64,000 nucleotides of DNA from Haliotis asinina (lineage: Eukaryota > Mollusca > Gastropoda > Lepetellida > Haliotidae): positions 26,355,118 to 26,419,117 of the forward strand of contig NC_090280.1 in NCBI RefSeq assembly GCF_037392515.1, read 5' to 3'. The notes under the pieces are model-generated. The model did not search any database. It had not been told where the DNA came from and was given only the letters and a program-made list of their open reading frames with translations. Positions 11,791 through 22,954 of the stretch are shown here, piece after piece. The first letter of the stretch is position 1. Each line of letters starts with the position of its first letter. The position numbers and the translations under genes are program-made.

Positions 11791-13660
11791 TCAGAGAAGA
11801 GTAACAGAATTCTCTGCACACAAGCATTGCTCAGGAAGTAGGCACACTGAATGAAGACGAGCTAGCCAGTACACAAAGTGCTTTGTTCTTCTGTAGATGT
11901 TTGTTGGTGTATGCGAGTCCTGGTTAATATCTGGCGAAACATCTGAATCCGAATCAATCAGGCTCTCACATTGTGGTGGTAATAGCTCGCAAACCTTGAA
12001 TGTGCTGTTAATATCTTGGTCACTGTCAGTGTCTGGAAAGGAAAAGGACATTCAGTTTGAATCATCAATTCAACTGAGAGACAATTCAATGAATGAAACA
12101 CAGCAATATATATAATAATGCAGATAACATGTATTGCAAATATTAAATACGTATTACCATTTGCTCACTTTCAGTTATTACAGTTACATGTATGATACAT
12201 ACATTAAATATATTAAACATGGATTGCAAAGTGACAGTGCAAACTCGATTTTTAGTGAAATCTAAAAATTCTTTGATGACTAACCTGATGAAACACTTGT
12301 CATTCACCCGAAAAATCTTTACAAACTAACAAACATCTTGTTACGGAGATGGAGATAACGTGTTTTTCTTGAAACAGACGTCTGGCAGTGAGGACAGAAA
12401 AGTCGTATTTCTCCTGGAATTTAAAATATATGTATATATTATGCTTGAATCCATGTACAGTTACACTTTGAGTGAGGTCAAAAAGGTTTGTTGTATGTAT
12501 TAACATAGTGTCAGCTTCATTATAAAGCTATATGAATAATATTGTTATAAAAGAGATTCCCTTACCGGGCATCATTCTCCGAGTTTGTTGGTCCACAATC
12601 CATATCTGTAAATCAAATAACTGACACAACGATTCTTTCAGAAATATGAAACTTGAGGTGTGATGATAATGTCAATGCATTGTAGGGCTAACACATGCAA
12701 CATGTACTGATGGACAAGGTTTTAATGGTTATAAAACAAATATCAAACCATGAAACTGATTAACTGGTACAACTGGATACACAGAACTGACACAGAACAT
12801 AAGATACTAGATAATTTGATGAACTAATAAATGTATGATGTGACTTGGTTGAAATATTTCTGGAGTACAGATTATATGAATAGATATAACGAAGACATAT
12901 ATGCGGAATATCTCTGGGTACCCATGTTAAAACAAATATTGTAGAAACCAACCATATTTCAGAAACGTATTTCTCGTGATTTTAGGCTGTTTTTCTTGAC
13001 AATTACTTGTCGCAATGTCCACAAAGAACTGTGTCCCTGCAGCAGAAAGTGCCACGAATAGTCTACAGAAATTATGCATGTACAAATCATAGCCAAAGGG
13101 TCAGTGGGATTGTGCTTCATTCTTCATTCACATTGACAAATGAATTAAGGTTTCAAAGAAATTGTGACACATCACCAAATTATATTAGTAATAGTAGTAA
13201 AGTTAACTTAAAGGGTAGATAGGGATAGTAAATCTGGGTGTATAACTGAAAAGAATAAACAATGTTGTGAGCACAGTGCGTAAATTACTTACATGGTACG
13301 TGGGGAGGGGGGGGGGGGTCCATCCAGCAGAAATATATCCGGATACTACCTTCTCCTGACAGGATTTTAGAAAATAACTTATTTGCCACAATAAAGTTTC
13401 CCATGAGTGATAAATCAGTAGGACTCATGACGCTCGGGCATGTTAAAGTAAGGTGAACATGTTTTCACAATTAATCACTGTTAATAATCACAAGGTCTAC
13501 ATATTGATGCTTGACACTGAGAAAAAGCAGTCAGTGACGCTAATGCGATGAAAAGACTGCTAAAACCATAACTGCTCACTGTTGTCACTTTGAGTACTTA
13601 CATTAAATCCGCTGAATTCCACTTTTCACACTCCCCTTTGATGTCGGCAATGTAAACAAA
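11791..13660 (-). other. Possible minus-strand exons inside the CACTA-like element
   Basis: Several minus-strand segments carry good splice signals: 12565-12604 (acceptor TTTACAG, donor GTAAG), a donor at about 13600 ending a coding-like block (FVYIADIKGECEKWNSADL), a donor near 13295, and an acidic segment at 11791-12040 (CESLIDSDSDVSPD) after a TTTCCAG acceptor. They could form a gene divergent from the plus-strand one, with a shared promoter near 13.7-13.9 kb. I could not build one continuous reading frame, so this is a hint only. Confidence 0.25.
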
Positions 13661-13915
13661 TAAACGAATGGCGACAGGATCACGTCCGCGCGAGACTATC
13701 TAATTGTTAACAAAACAACTCACAACAGGGTGTACCTTCCTCTTTTGTTGTAGAACGAGGAAATCTACTGTCAAATGGTCACATTAGATTTATTTAAAAA
13801 AACACAATGACAAAACTGTCTATTTCCCGTGAGTGTTAGCGAGACGCCATCTTGTTTGGCGGGTAGGAACAAATTTGTTTTCCTAGCAATTATTTTTCAA
13901 AACTTTAAGCATAAG

Positions 13916-16507
13916 ATGGCTGCGTCGTGTAAACTTTGCCATCGCCACCTCACTTTCCCCAAAAGCACTCGACGAAAGAATTCGCGACTTGGAGAAGAAA
14001 GCAGAGAACGGATGCGAGCAACTCGGAGTACCTCGGATGTGTCAGGTAAGACCGAGGGTATTTTATTGTAAATAACGTTTAAAGAAATATTGCGTTAATG
14101 ACAGAAATCCGGATAGATTATAAAGTTTATCCCGCGAATGTATATTTTCGCTCGTATTATTTTTAAATGTTATCGTTAAATCTAAGTAAAATAGGCCTGA
14201 AAAATAAGTTTGTTTATATTCCATTTCAATAGATCGACATGGTATAGAATACACCAAGCTTGTATTTGTACGTAACTATCTTAGTACTAACCACAAGTAT
14301 TTATTTAAGTATAAAGGGGCAGACTTTTGATTTTAGTGCTCCTGTTAATAGTTTGCAAATTTTAGCGTTGCAACTCGGTTAACACTTGTACAAAAGGTGT
14401 GTGTGTAGGAGGGATGAATTACGATCTGCATCAAAAAGATCCGCCATATGTAGTGGTTCACTCATGGGTATTGCAAGATGTATTTCACCAATTCAGATAT
14501 ATTTTAAAGAATGATAAAAATTATGGGCTTTTACAATGGCAACATTTCGGTGCAATTTATTAAATGCAATCCTGGATCATTAGTGAAATGAAATTGTTTA
14601 CCCCCAAATTCGCTCAGAGGGGTCAGATGTGTTTCTGAACTATTTGAGGCAAACACTAAATTCATATAAGAAACTGTTAGCTCTGCGTAGGATACATTTA
14701 AAATTTCATGTAATTTTTCAATAATTTAATACATACGTGTTGAGCATAATCATATATATATACCTGTTATATTTAACGTATTTGATTTAATCTTTTAGGC
14801 TGTTGTGAGAAAAATCTGGACACGACTGCTCCTGGAGGATCACCCTTGTCTATCGAAGGTATGTGCTCATGTTACTAGGTAATTTCACTTTGAATATTTC
14901 ATTAATTCACTTCCCTACGTACGTTTTCTCAAAATGAAAAATACATGAAAGTATCATTTGCAAATGGATTTGAATAGCCGGTAAACTAAATCAGTTTAAC
15001 ATTACACCTGTGTGAAATTGCCATCAAACTGACCCCTTGATTTTACAATGCTTAATTGCTGCAAGGTTATGTCATGTGATATAACTAAACTTCTTTTATC
15101 ATGATCTTTATGTCAGTTGTTCACTTACCGGTTGCATAACTTTGGCAAACAGGATGTACATAGAATTTGCACGAAATAACACAAAGGATGGTTAGCCTTT
15201 TTGGAAGTTATTTTAAATCATTTAACTACAAAATGGTAAACTTTCAGAACAATATATGTATTCAAAGTTATAAATCTGCAGTTTACTTGGTTGTATAATT
15301 TTCACTGACGATCGTTAATTTTAATAGACATTGTGTTGAATGCATGATTGAATGAAGTGCAAGAAAAATGACATTTGTTTTTATTTCAGTAAAGCCGATG
15401 ACGAGGACTCTATGAATATAGTAGTCAAAGAAACAAGTGACTATATCACGACCAAGGATGGTCAATAGGATCTTGTGAAGGTAATTTTCACTCACCTGCC
15501 TGTCATTATAAATAGTTAATGATTTAAATAATAGTGTAAAGACAGATTTATGGATGTTAACTTCAGTAACCAAGCCAGCATGGCATATATAAATACCTTT
15601 GCCTAACAGATGAACTAAAATGTGTGAAACATGCTGTATAGTACTTTAAACATTTATTTTCAGAAGCGCTTTGTAGAGTGTGGCGGAACAGGCGTGATGA
15701 TCTCAGTAGACAAGAAACCGGAAAGAACGTGTCACACAGAACAGCAGCAAAAAAAAACCCAAAAAAAACAAAAAGAATGAAATCCGTAAGTATATCTATT
15801 CGAATAATAACATGTAACAATTCTTCTCATTACAATGTGTGACAGATTCTAAGTTCCGGAAATATACATTTAAAATGTTTATGGATTGTTGCTTTTTACA
15901 TTCTTAAGATATGTAACACATGATTCAGATCATAATTTCATAAATCATAACATAAGAATCAAGTCAGTTAATGGTGATATATAAACATGTTATTACACTT
16001 CAGTGACTTCATGTCACTTCAGAGCAACAGATTGTGTGTCCATAAGAAAATAGGATATGTCATTAAATGTGATGAACTGCTTAACTTGTGTTGGGGTGAT
16101 TAATGAAGTAAATAATTTTTCACGACACTTCCTTTTTAATAATTTGCAATCCATCTTGGCATTATGGTTTATCTGTTGATTGATTTTTGTTTAATTTTCA
16201 GAAACTTGCACTGCGCATGAAAAGCCTGAAAACTATTGACTGGCCAGATCGACGAAAGGAAAGGGTTTCAACTATACTTACCTTGGAAATGACTTCACCA
16301 GTTGTGAGTGATGAAGAAGATGCCAATTCATTGCTCTCTTACCCCTTTACCTGGGAATCTAAACTCAAGATGTCTGCACTGGACTCAGCCACAATTTTCC
16401 ACGCCACCACCAAAGCTAAGGCCAACATGAAGACCAGGATGCGGCATCCAACCACAATGACAGAGATATCCGCTCAAGGATGCCCAAGTGGGCTAGTAAA
16501 TAGCTAA
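13916..16507 (+). CDS. Transposon-internal four-exon gene, 205 residues, function unknown
   Basis: Exons 13916-14045, 14799-14858, 15664-15785 and 16202-16507 have consensus GT/AG borders. Their lengths (130, 60, 122, 306) join into an unbroken 618-base frame from ATG to TAG. The first exon carries a CKLC-HRH pair that could bind zinc. Exon 3 is very basic (KKNPKKTKRMKS), suggesting nuclear localisation or DNA binding. Exon 4 has an acidic patch (SDEEDANS) followed by a YPFTWESKLK block. That block recalls small ORFs I have seen in invertebrate transposons, but I cannot name the family. A polyadenylation signal AATAAA is at 16948. The gene lies wholly between the inverted ends, so it belongs to the element. 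It may be an accessory DNA-binding protein; that is inference. Confidence 0.6.
15390..15480 (+). other. Possible cassette exon that would truncate the transposon gene
   Basis: Between two exons of the 205-residue gene lies a 91-base segment with a TTTCAG acceptor and a GTAATT donor. Spliced in, it gives a stop after eight codons. Another frame of it reads as an acidic coding-like stretch (KADDEDSMNIVVKETSD), so it may be a former coding exon now out of frame. Confidence 0.4.
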
Positions 16508-17099
16508 TCGATCACATGAACGTAATTTTATCTGTGATCAATTAAATTTGAATTATTCTCAATGTAAAACTTTAATAGTTTTGATATTCTGATTGTATTT
16601 CAATTAATACAATTTTATTCAATCTTAATTTTTATCTATTTTCCAAGAGACCTTTATTTACTTTAAATACATTTTTTGTACTTTCAATGTAACCTAAGTT
16701 CTTTATTGCATTTTATTTCATTGTTGTATTGTATTGCATGGTGTGTGTTATTATATGTTTAGCATTGACTGACTGGGGTGTGTTTTTCTGTGTCAGCGTG
16801 AGGAGGTGCAGGAGGAGTCAAGGGATGCAACTGTTATAGCATGTTTTTAGAAATATTTTTGTCATAAGTGACAAATATTGATCTGTTATCTAGTGCTATA
16901 TCTTTTTATTATTTATTAGATAAATGTTTGATCCATATTTGTCTGAAAATAAAACAGTGAATCTTATTGTATCTTTTGTTTTTCTTTATGTATACGTGAT
17001 GATTGTACACAAACTCCTTATATTGTCTTTGCCAACCAGGAGTAACAAGAATGTTATATGCAATGACACACATTGAATGACTCCTGTGAACCCGAGTAA

Positions 17100-17441
17100 A
17101 TGAAATGCTGTGGAAAGTTTTCTGGCAACAGAAACTCTGCGGAAACCTGATGGAGTCTTGGTAACTGAAACTCTGCGGAAACCTGATGGAGTCTTGGTGA
17201 CTGAAACCCTGCGGAAACCTGATGGATCTCTAACTTAACTGAAACTCAACGGAAACTTCTTGGAGCATGGGTAACGGATACCGTGCGGAAACCCTTAGAA
17301 AGTGGGTAATTGACAGTTTCCGTCATTGCGGAAACTCAGTGTAAAAGAACGGAAACTCACTGGATTCTTGGTGGAAACTTAAGTTTCAGTCCACTTTCCA
17401 TCAGGTTTCCGCACTGCGGAAACCAGGTTATTTTTGCTGTG
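17100..17441. repeat. Right terminal inverted repeat and subterminal repeat block
   Basis: Tandem-like GCGGAAACCTGATGGA units with inverted GTTTCC motifs, ending in GTTATTTTTGCTGTG, the inverted partner of the left end at 11288. Confidence 0.7.
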
Positions 17442-19330
17442 TGTGGTTGCGGGGAAACGAACTTAAGGCATTTCTTCATCGTTTGTAGACATTTCAGGAT
17501 CCCACATATCATCGCACCATTCACTGAACTCTTAAAATTGCATTGATTACTCTAAAACGAAATGAATCACTGTAAGTAATTATAATTCTACACCATTATC
17601 ATAATGGCAGTGTGCATGTAGTATACATAGTGGGTCTTACGAGATCACAGTTTTCAATTTCATGCACTTTGTAAAGTTGACATATTTCCAAATTAGGATT
17701 TCTTCACTGATTCATTCAACTGTTTCATTTCCTCTACGTTCTCCATGTCTACACCATACAATATCCTATCCTTCAGTAATAAAGTTACATGACGCCGGAA
17801 GAAGACATATTCAACAAATTGGTGAATGTATTTCCAAGATAAGAAAAACTGTGTGACACACGCTCTTGGGATTGTATTTCATCAAGAATAATTTGATAGT
17901 GTTTCATATGCGGGCACATTCACTTCAAATCCCTCTCCAAGAAGGTTAACAGGGGAGGCCCAGCACTTGACTCAACAAAACTAACACAACGAAAAACGCT
18001 TTTAATTACGCTTCAGTAAATACAAGTCGGAGCTGGTTAAGCGGGGACATGGTACATGCAAGATGTCTCATAAAGACCACACCTACAGTTTCAAGAAACG
18101 ACGTAAACATCATACCTTCAAATCCACACATATATAGCTCTATAAACATAACATCAAGTACCGAGAATTATTTGAGCACTAATTACGCATAACATTCTTA
18201 GATTCATATCCATACATATAACTATATAAACATAATAACTAATTATACGCATCACTGTTTAATGGAGGAAGGGTCGTATATTTACACTTAACTTGGGGCT
18301 AGGTTATCGCTACTGGGGAGGGACATTATAGACGTTAGGGCAGGACGTCCACCAAATATTTAATAAAGTCAACTGAAATAATACGGCTCTTCCCCATACG
18401 AGAGACAGAAGTCTTCCTAAAATGTCGCATATTAGAAAGCTTGGCAGTTGGTGAATAACTCTCCGAAAATATGTGTCAAACATGTGTAAATGGCACAGAA
18501 TACGTTACCAATAAAACGCGTGTGTACTTTACGTATTCGAAGTGAGTGAGTGAGTGATAGAGGTCCGTTTCACTCCCCGGTGTTCAGCGATATTCCAGGA
18601 CTATCGAGACGGGCGACACCACAAATTGGAATTCGAACCCTGATTTTCACCACCGACTTAATCCCTAGAGCTAGGGTTAGAGCTTGCTGATAGTAATTTA
18701 ACTTTTGATTTATTATGGATTTCAAAGTATATTTGAAGAGTGTTCGTAACTGTCTATCTGCATTGTTATCTTTATGAGCTCTGAGTGCTGCATATTGATC
18801 ATGCTTTATGTTTCTGAATTCCTGATCCCATCACGGTGGTTGTGTCCCCATTTGTTGAAGCAAATGTACCATCATATATATTTTTTGTGTGAACAGCTGC
18901 CTTTTGAAAATGTGTCACCAAGTGTGAGCTAAAGTTTGCAATGAAGGCACTGTTTTCACCCTTTGTGCCACATGTATTTTGTCCATTTGTCCGGTTTATC
19001 CCCATGTTATCACCCGGAAGGCCGGGTTTTGATTAATGTGGAGGCTCGTCATGGCAGACCCTTATTGTGTACTTTTGCACATATTTAACTCTCGGATTAT
19101 CCTCTTATGGTGCATGTCAAGACTCAAAACGAAAACAAGGAATTCCACAGCTATTTTATGCGTGCCAAGGTTTGAAGTTGGTTTTATTGATGGTGATATA
19201 CTGCTCGACAGTACAGCGATGTGACAGTACAGTGATGTACATCAAGTGAAGTCCTTCACCAAGTCTACCAAGAGTCGATCACTGTGGAGAAGCTTTCTGA
19301 GAAACCACTGTATCGTGTATGGATTTACAA
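17442..19330. other. No gene recognised; one diverged SINE
   Basis: AT-rich sequence with no exon or motif I recognise, except a diverged minus-strand SINE at about 18540-18690. Confidence 0.5.
18540..18690 (-). repeat. Diverged tRNA-derived SINE
   Basis: A GTGAGTGAGTGA end, a CAGCGATATTCCAG-like segment and a GAATTCGAACCCTGA block (B-box complement) follow the order of the better-preserved minus-strand SINEs in the window. Confidence 0.45.
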
Positions 19331-19339
19331 CTGCTTTAT

Positions 19340-19400
19340 TATTCACAACACGACGTTTCTGGGCTACTTCCTTCCCCTTCATCAGGTGAAAGACAGAACG
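19340..19400. repeat. Short segment shared with the insertion at 56.0 kb
   Basis: An ACACGACGTTTCTGGGCTA run followed by CCTTCATCAGGTG is nearly repeated at about 56030-56070, inside the element inserted in the decayed polymerase. Both copies are in the same orientation. Confidence 0.45.
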
Positions 19401-19559
19401 ATGTTTATTGAGAATATTCCCTGAGTTGTGTGGATTGAATATCTAAATAATTACCCTGCTGTCAATAGGAATGAACCAATGAGACAAAAGTCATCAATAT
19501 CCCCATCAACGGTATGTCAATGTTTTGGTGTGCATATGGCAGAGTGGAGGGATTGTAAG

Positions 19560-20210
19560 TTTTACAGTTTTGCTCCTAAAGAGAACACTACCACCAAATT
19601 CAGTCGAGGTCGAACTTGTTGCCATGGAAACGACAAACACATTTTACTCAGAAATCCAGAAGGCATCACCACCAGAACTATCCTTATGCCACGTTTGGTG
19701 AAGAAATAGTGAACGGTTTTAAGATTCTGCTCCAATTTCAAAGTCAAATTTTCTGTCATGGAAACCAAGAAAACAAAACCAAATTTCACACACTGGTGTA
19801 ACACCCAAAAGGCACATCTAGGAATCCTGGTGAATACAGCATGTGTACCAAGTTTGATAAAGAAAATGTTTGGGTGATCTGCTCCATACAAGGAAACCAC
19901 AAAAAAGTAAAATTCATGTCCGGGTCTAATCCCCGAAAGGCACCTCAAGGGATCATGCTTGACATGTGTACCAAGTTAGGAGATCTGCTGTTGACAAGAT
20001 GATATCCTCTTAGTCACAGCCTAAGTCATGTTTCCACAGAAACCGCAAAAACTACAGTCCATATCTGGGTCTAACCCCGAAAAGACACATATAGGGATCA
20101 TGTCTGACATGTGTACCAAGCTATCACAAACAGTTTAGGAGTTCTGCTTCGCACAAAGTTTGCGGACGTACGGAACTCGTTTCTATATCCTCCTATTGCG
20201 GGGGATAATT
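19560..20210. repeat. Dispersed repeat with internal imperfect tandem units
   Basis: Blocks of about 130-180 bases recur: a GTGTACCAAG line, a GATCTGCTC line, a GGAAACCAC/GGAAACCAA line and a CCGGGTCTAATCCCCGAAA line. Part of it is repeated at 21526-21720 through the local duplication. It looks like a degenerate interspersed repeat; ORFs in it have no recognisable product. Confidence 0.5.
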
Positions 20211-21525
20211 AACGCAGTTTGACCTTTGACATCGTGGCCACCGTTGGAGTTGGGAAATACCTCCGGCCTTCGTCCCCTGGGATTTTCCCTCCACCGCTGG
20301 TTTACACTTGCTACCAAAATCTCGGAGTGGTTTTACATCAAAACGCCACCTGCCATATTCGTATTGCATTATATTTTGTATGTGTGTCTGTGTGAGAGAA
20401 GAAAGACTTGGCTGGAATATTACTCTTGACAGTTCACGAGAGGTTCTAGAATTTCGGTGTGAGGGGTTGGGTTGCAATGGGGTTTGGGTGGAGGGGTGTA
20501 TTCAAATTCAAGCAGTCTTGCTTTGGAGGAGGTGAAAATATGCTCACGTCATGTCAGATTTGTAGACGGATTATCAATGTTTTAAATAGGTATCAAACAC
20601 AATACTTTTCAGTACATGCATTCAAAATGATAGGCGATTGGTGAATTAGTGGGTGAATGGGTGAATAAATTTTTGAATGGCCGAATCAGAGGGTGAGAGA
20701 GTGTGTGAAAAATAGTTGGTGAGTCGGCGGGCGAGTAAGTGGGCGGGTAAATCAGTGGGTGAGGAAGTGTGCGAATAGGTAAGTCGGTGGGTGAGCAAGT
20801 GAGTGAGTGGGTGAGTGGGTAAATCAGTGGATGAGTGAATGGGTAGGGGTTGATCACCAGAAATTGGCTTCACAGATTTGAGCGTTTATGGAAGACATAT
20901 TCACAAAAAAACATATATTATTCACAGGGCAATATCGTAGCACAACGTAAGGTCCATCGGGAAATGTTTATAAGGAAATATTGTCCAGTGAAACTACATC
21001 ATGTGACGCATTATATCAGAAACTGCATCTGTCAGTTTCTGCTCACCGTAGTAGTGACAATGTTTCTGGATTCCATTGTGTCCGTAGCACTATATGGGTT
21101 TGGCATGTATCTGTCTTCGGAAACTGAAATACATGTTGAATCTCTTACTTAGTTGCTTTTCAGTGTTATCTTTCGCAATGTCTAACGTGTCAACGTATCT
21201 AGTGTTACTGAGTTCTGATTCTAATTACCTTTCCGTATACAGCTCTAGCCTCCATGACACCTAGATGCCCTTACACTGTTACACGTGTTGGTGAAGATGT
21301 TACCATGGCCATGAACCCACAGAATGTCAGCTTTGTGTATTATGTATGGGTGAATGGTTCGTTATCTAAGAGACTGTTACTGGTCCAGCCCAAGTCACAC
21401 CGTGTAGTGGTAATCAACAGCAGTCACACAGGCTACAGGACCAGGATCAGATACAGCGGGGAGGACTCACCATCACAGACCGGACAGCTGAGGTTTACCA
21501 TCTACAATGTTACTGTACAGGACGC
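19863..21525. repeat. Upstream copy of a 1.66-kb tandem duplication
   Basis: This unit starts at AAATGTTTGGGTGATCTGCT and ends inside a V-type Ig exon at GTACAGGACGC. The next base begins the second unit (AAACGTTTGGGTGATCTGCT). It contains a signal-peptide exon and most of a V exon. The second copy is about 230 bases shorter, mostly because its GTGA-rich minisatellite is shorter. Confidence 0.8.
20640..20850. repeat. GTGA/GTGG-type minisatellite
   Basis: Degenerate short units such as GTGAGTGGGTGAATGG. A shorter version is at about 22195-22275 in the second duplication copy. ORFs here are repeat artefacts. Confidence 0.7.
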
Positions 21526-21546
21526 AAACGTTTGGGTGATCTGCTG
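21060..21546 (+). pseudogene. Broken upstream copy of signal-peptide and V-type Ig exons
   Basis: The signal exon (ATG at 21060) is nearly identical to the one at 22489, but its donor reads G|GCATGT instead of G|GTATGT. The following V exon, after the acceptor near 21242, is open and similar (VTRVGEDVTMAMN) until the duplication junction at 21525. There the end that should read DAGTYYY is lost, and a TGA follows within about 20 bases with no splice donor. It therefore cannot encode a complete domain. It could still supply an alternative first exon if the GC donor works. Confidence 0.75.
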
Positions 21547-22954
21547 AGAACATTGAAACCTCAAAAAATTCATGTCCGGGTCTAATCCCCGAAATGGATC
21601 AATCATGCTTGGCATGTGTACCAAGTTCTATGAAGCTAGCATTTATAGTGTAGGAGATCTGCTCTGGACAAGATGACATCCCCTTAATCACAGGCTAAGT
21701 CATATTTCCACGGAAAACGTGGAATAATTAACGCAGCTTAACCATTGTCATCGTGGCCACCCTTGGAGTTGGTAAAATCCCCCCGGCCTTCTACCCCTGG
21801 GATTTTCCCTCCTCCGCTGGTTTACACTTGCTACCAAAACCTCGGAGTGGTGTTTCATCCTTTACATCATATTCGTACTGCATTATATGTTGTATGTGTG
21901 TACGTGAGAGAGGAGAAAGACGTGGCTGGTCAAACAGTAAATGTTTGATAGAGGGAATATTACACTTGAGAGTTCACGAGAGCGTGAATCTCGGCGTGAG
22001 TGGTTGGGTTGCAGTGGTGTTTGGGTATAGGGGTGTATTCAAATTAAGCAGTCTTGCTGTGGAGGAGGCGAAAATATGTTTTTGTAAGCACTGAGATTTT
22101 AGCATTTAATACTCATTTGTTTGCGTTTTCACGTCATGTCAGACTTGTGGACAGATTATCAATGTTTTAAATAGGTATCACTTGTGGATGAATCTGTTGG
22201 TGCGTGAGTAGTTGAATGGTGAGTGAATGGGTGAATGAGTGAACCAGTCAGTCAGTGGTTGAATGAGTGGGTGATCACCAGAAATGGACTTCACACATTG
22301 TACCCATGTGGGCGTTGATAGAGGACATATTCACAAAAAACATATATTATTCACAGGGCAATATTGTAGCACAACGTAAGGTTCACCGGGAAATGTTTAT
22401 AAGGAAATATTGTCCAGTGAAACTACATCATGTGACGCATTATATCAGAAACTGCATCTGTCAGTTTCTGCTCACCGTAGTAGTGACAATGTTTCTGGGT
22501 TCCATTGTGTCCGTAGCACTATATGGGTTTGGTATGTATCTGTCATCGATAACTGAAATACATGTTGAATCTCTTACTTAGTTGCTTTTCAGTGTAATCT
22601 TACGCAATGTCTAACGTGTCAACGTGTCTAGTGTTACTGAGTTCTGATTCTAATTACCTTTTCGTATACAGCTCTAGTCTCCATGACAACTGGATACCCT
22701 TACACTGTTACACGTGTTGGTGAAGATGTTACCATGGCCATGAACCCACCGAATGTCAGCTTTGTGTATTATGTATGGGTGAATGGTTCGGTATCTGAGA
22801 GACTGTTAGTGGTCCAGCCCAAGTCACACCGTGTAATGGTACTCAACAGTAGTCACACCGGCTACACCACCAAGATCAGATACACCGAAGAGGACTCACC
22901 ATCACAGACCGGACAGCTGAGGTTTACCATCTACAATGTTATTGTACAGGACGC
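21526..22954. repeat. Downstream copy of the tandem duplication
   Basis: It aligns throughout to 19863-21525 with scattered substitutions and continues into the intact 3' part of the V exon. This is the copy that leads into the complete receptor gene. Confidence 0.8.
22393..22531 (+). CDS. Receptor exon 1: signal peptide
   Basis: The in-frame ATGs at 22393 and 22489 both lead into a hydrophobic run (FLLTVVVTMFLGSIVSVALY) ending at a G|GTATGT donor in phase 1. The upstream ATG gives a basic N-region before the hydrophobic core and looks the better signal peptide. A TTATTCACAG acceptor upstream at about 22358 suggests a further 5' untranslated exon. Confidence 0.65.

Larger units (their letters stand above)
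11288..17441. mobile_element. CACTA/EnSpm-like DNA transposon, about 6.15 kb
   Basis: The left end (11288) begins CACAGCAAAAATAAC and the right end (17441) is its reverse complement GTTATTTTTGCTGTG. The inverted match continues inward for about 40 bases (a TGGTTTCCG then GCGGAAACCTGATGGA pattern). The first 300 and last 340 bases are packed with GGAAAC and GTTTCC motifs in both orientations, like the subterminal repeats of CACTA elements. TGT lies directly outside both ends, consistent with a 3-bp target duplication. Inside is a spliced plus-strand gene and perhaps minus-strand exons. I see no transposase catalytic motif, so it may be non-autonomous. Superfamily assignment is tentative; the terminal inverted repeat itself is clear. 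Confidence 0.68.
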
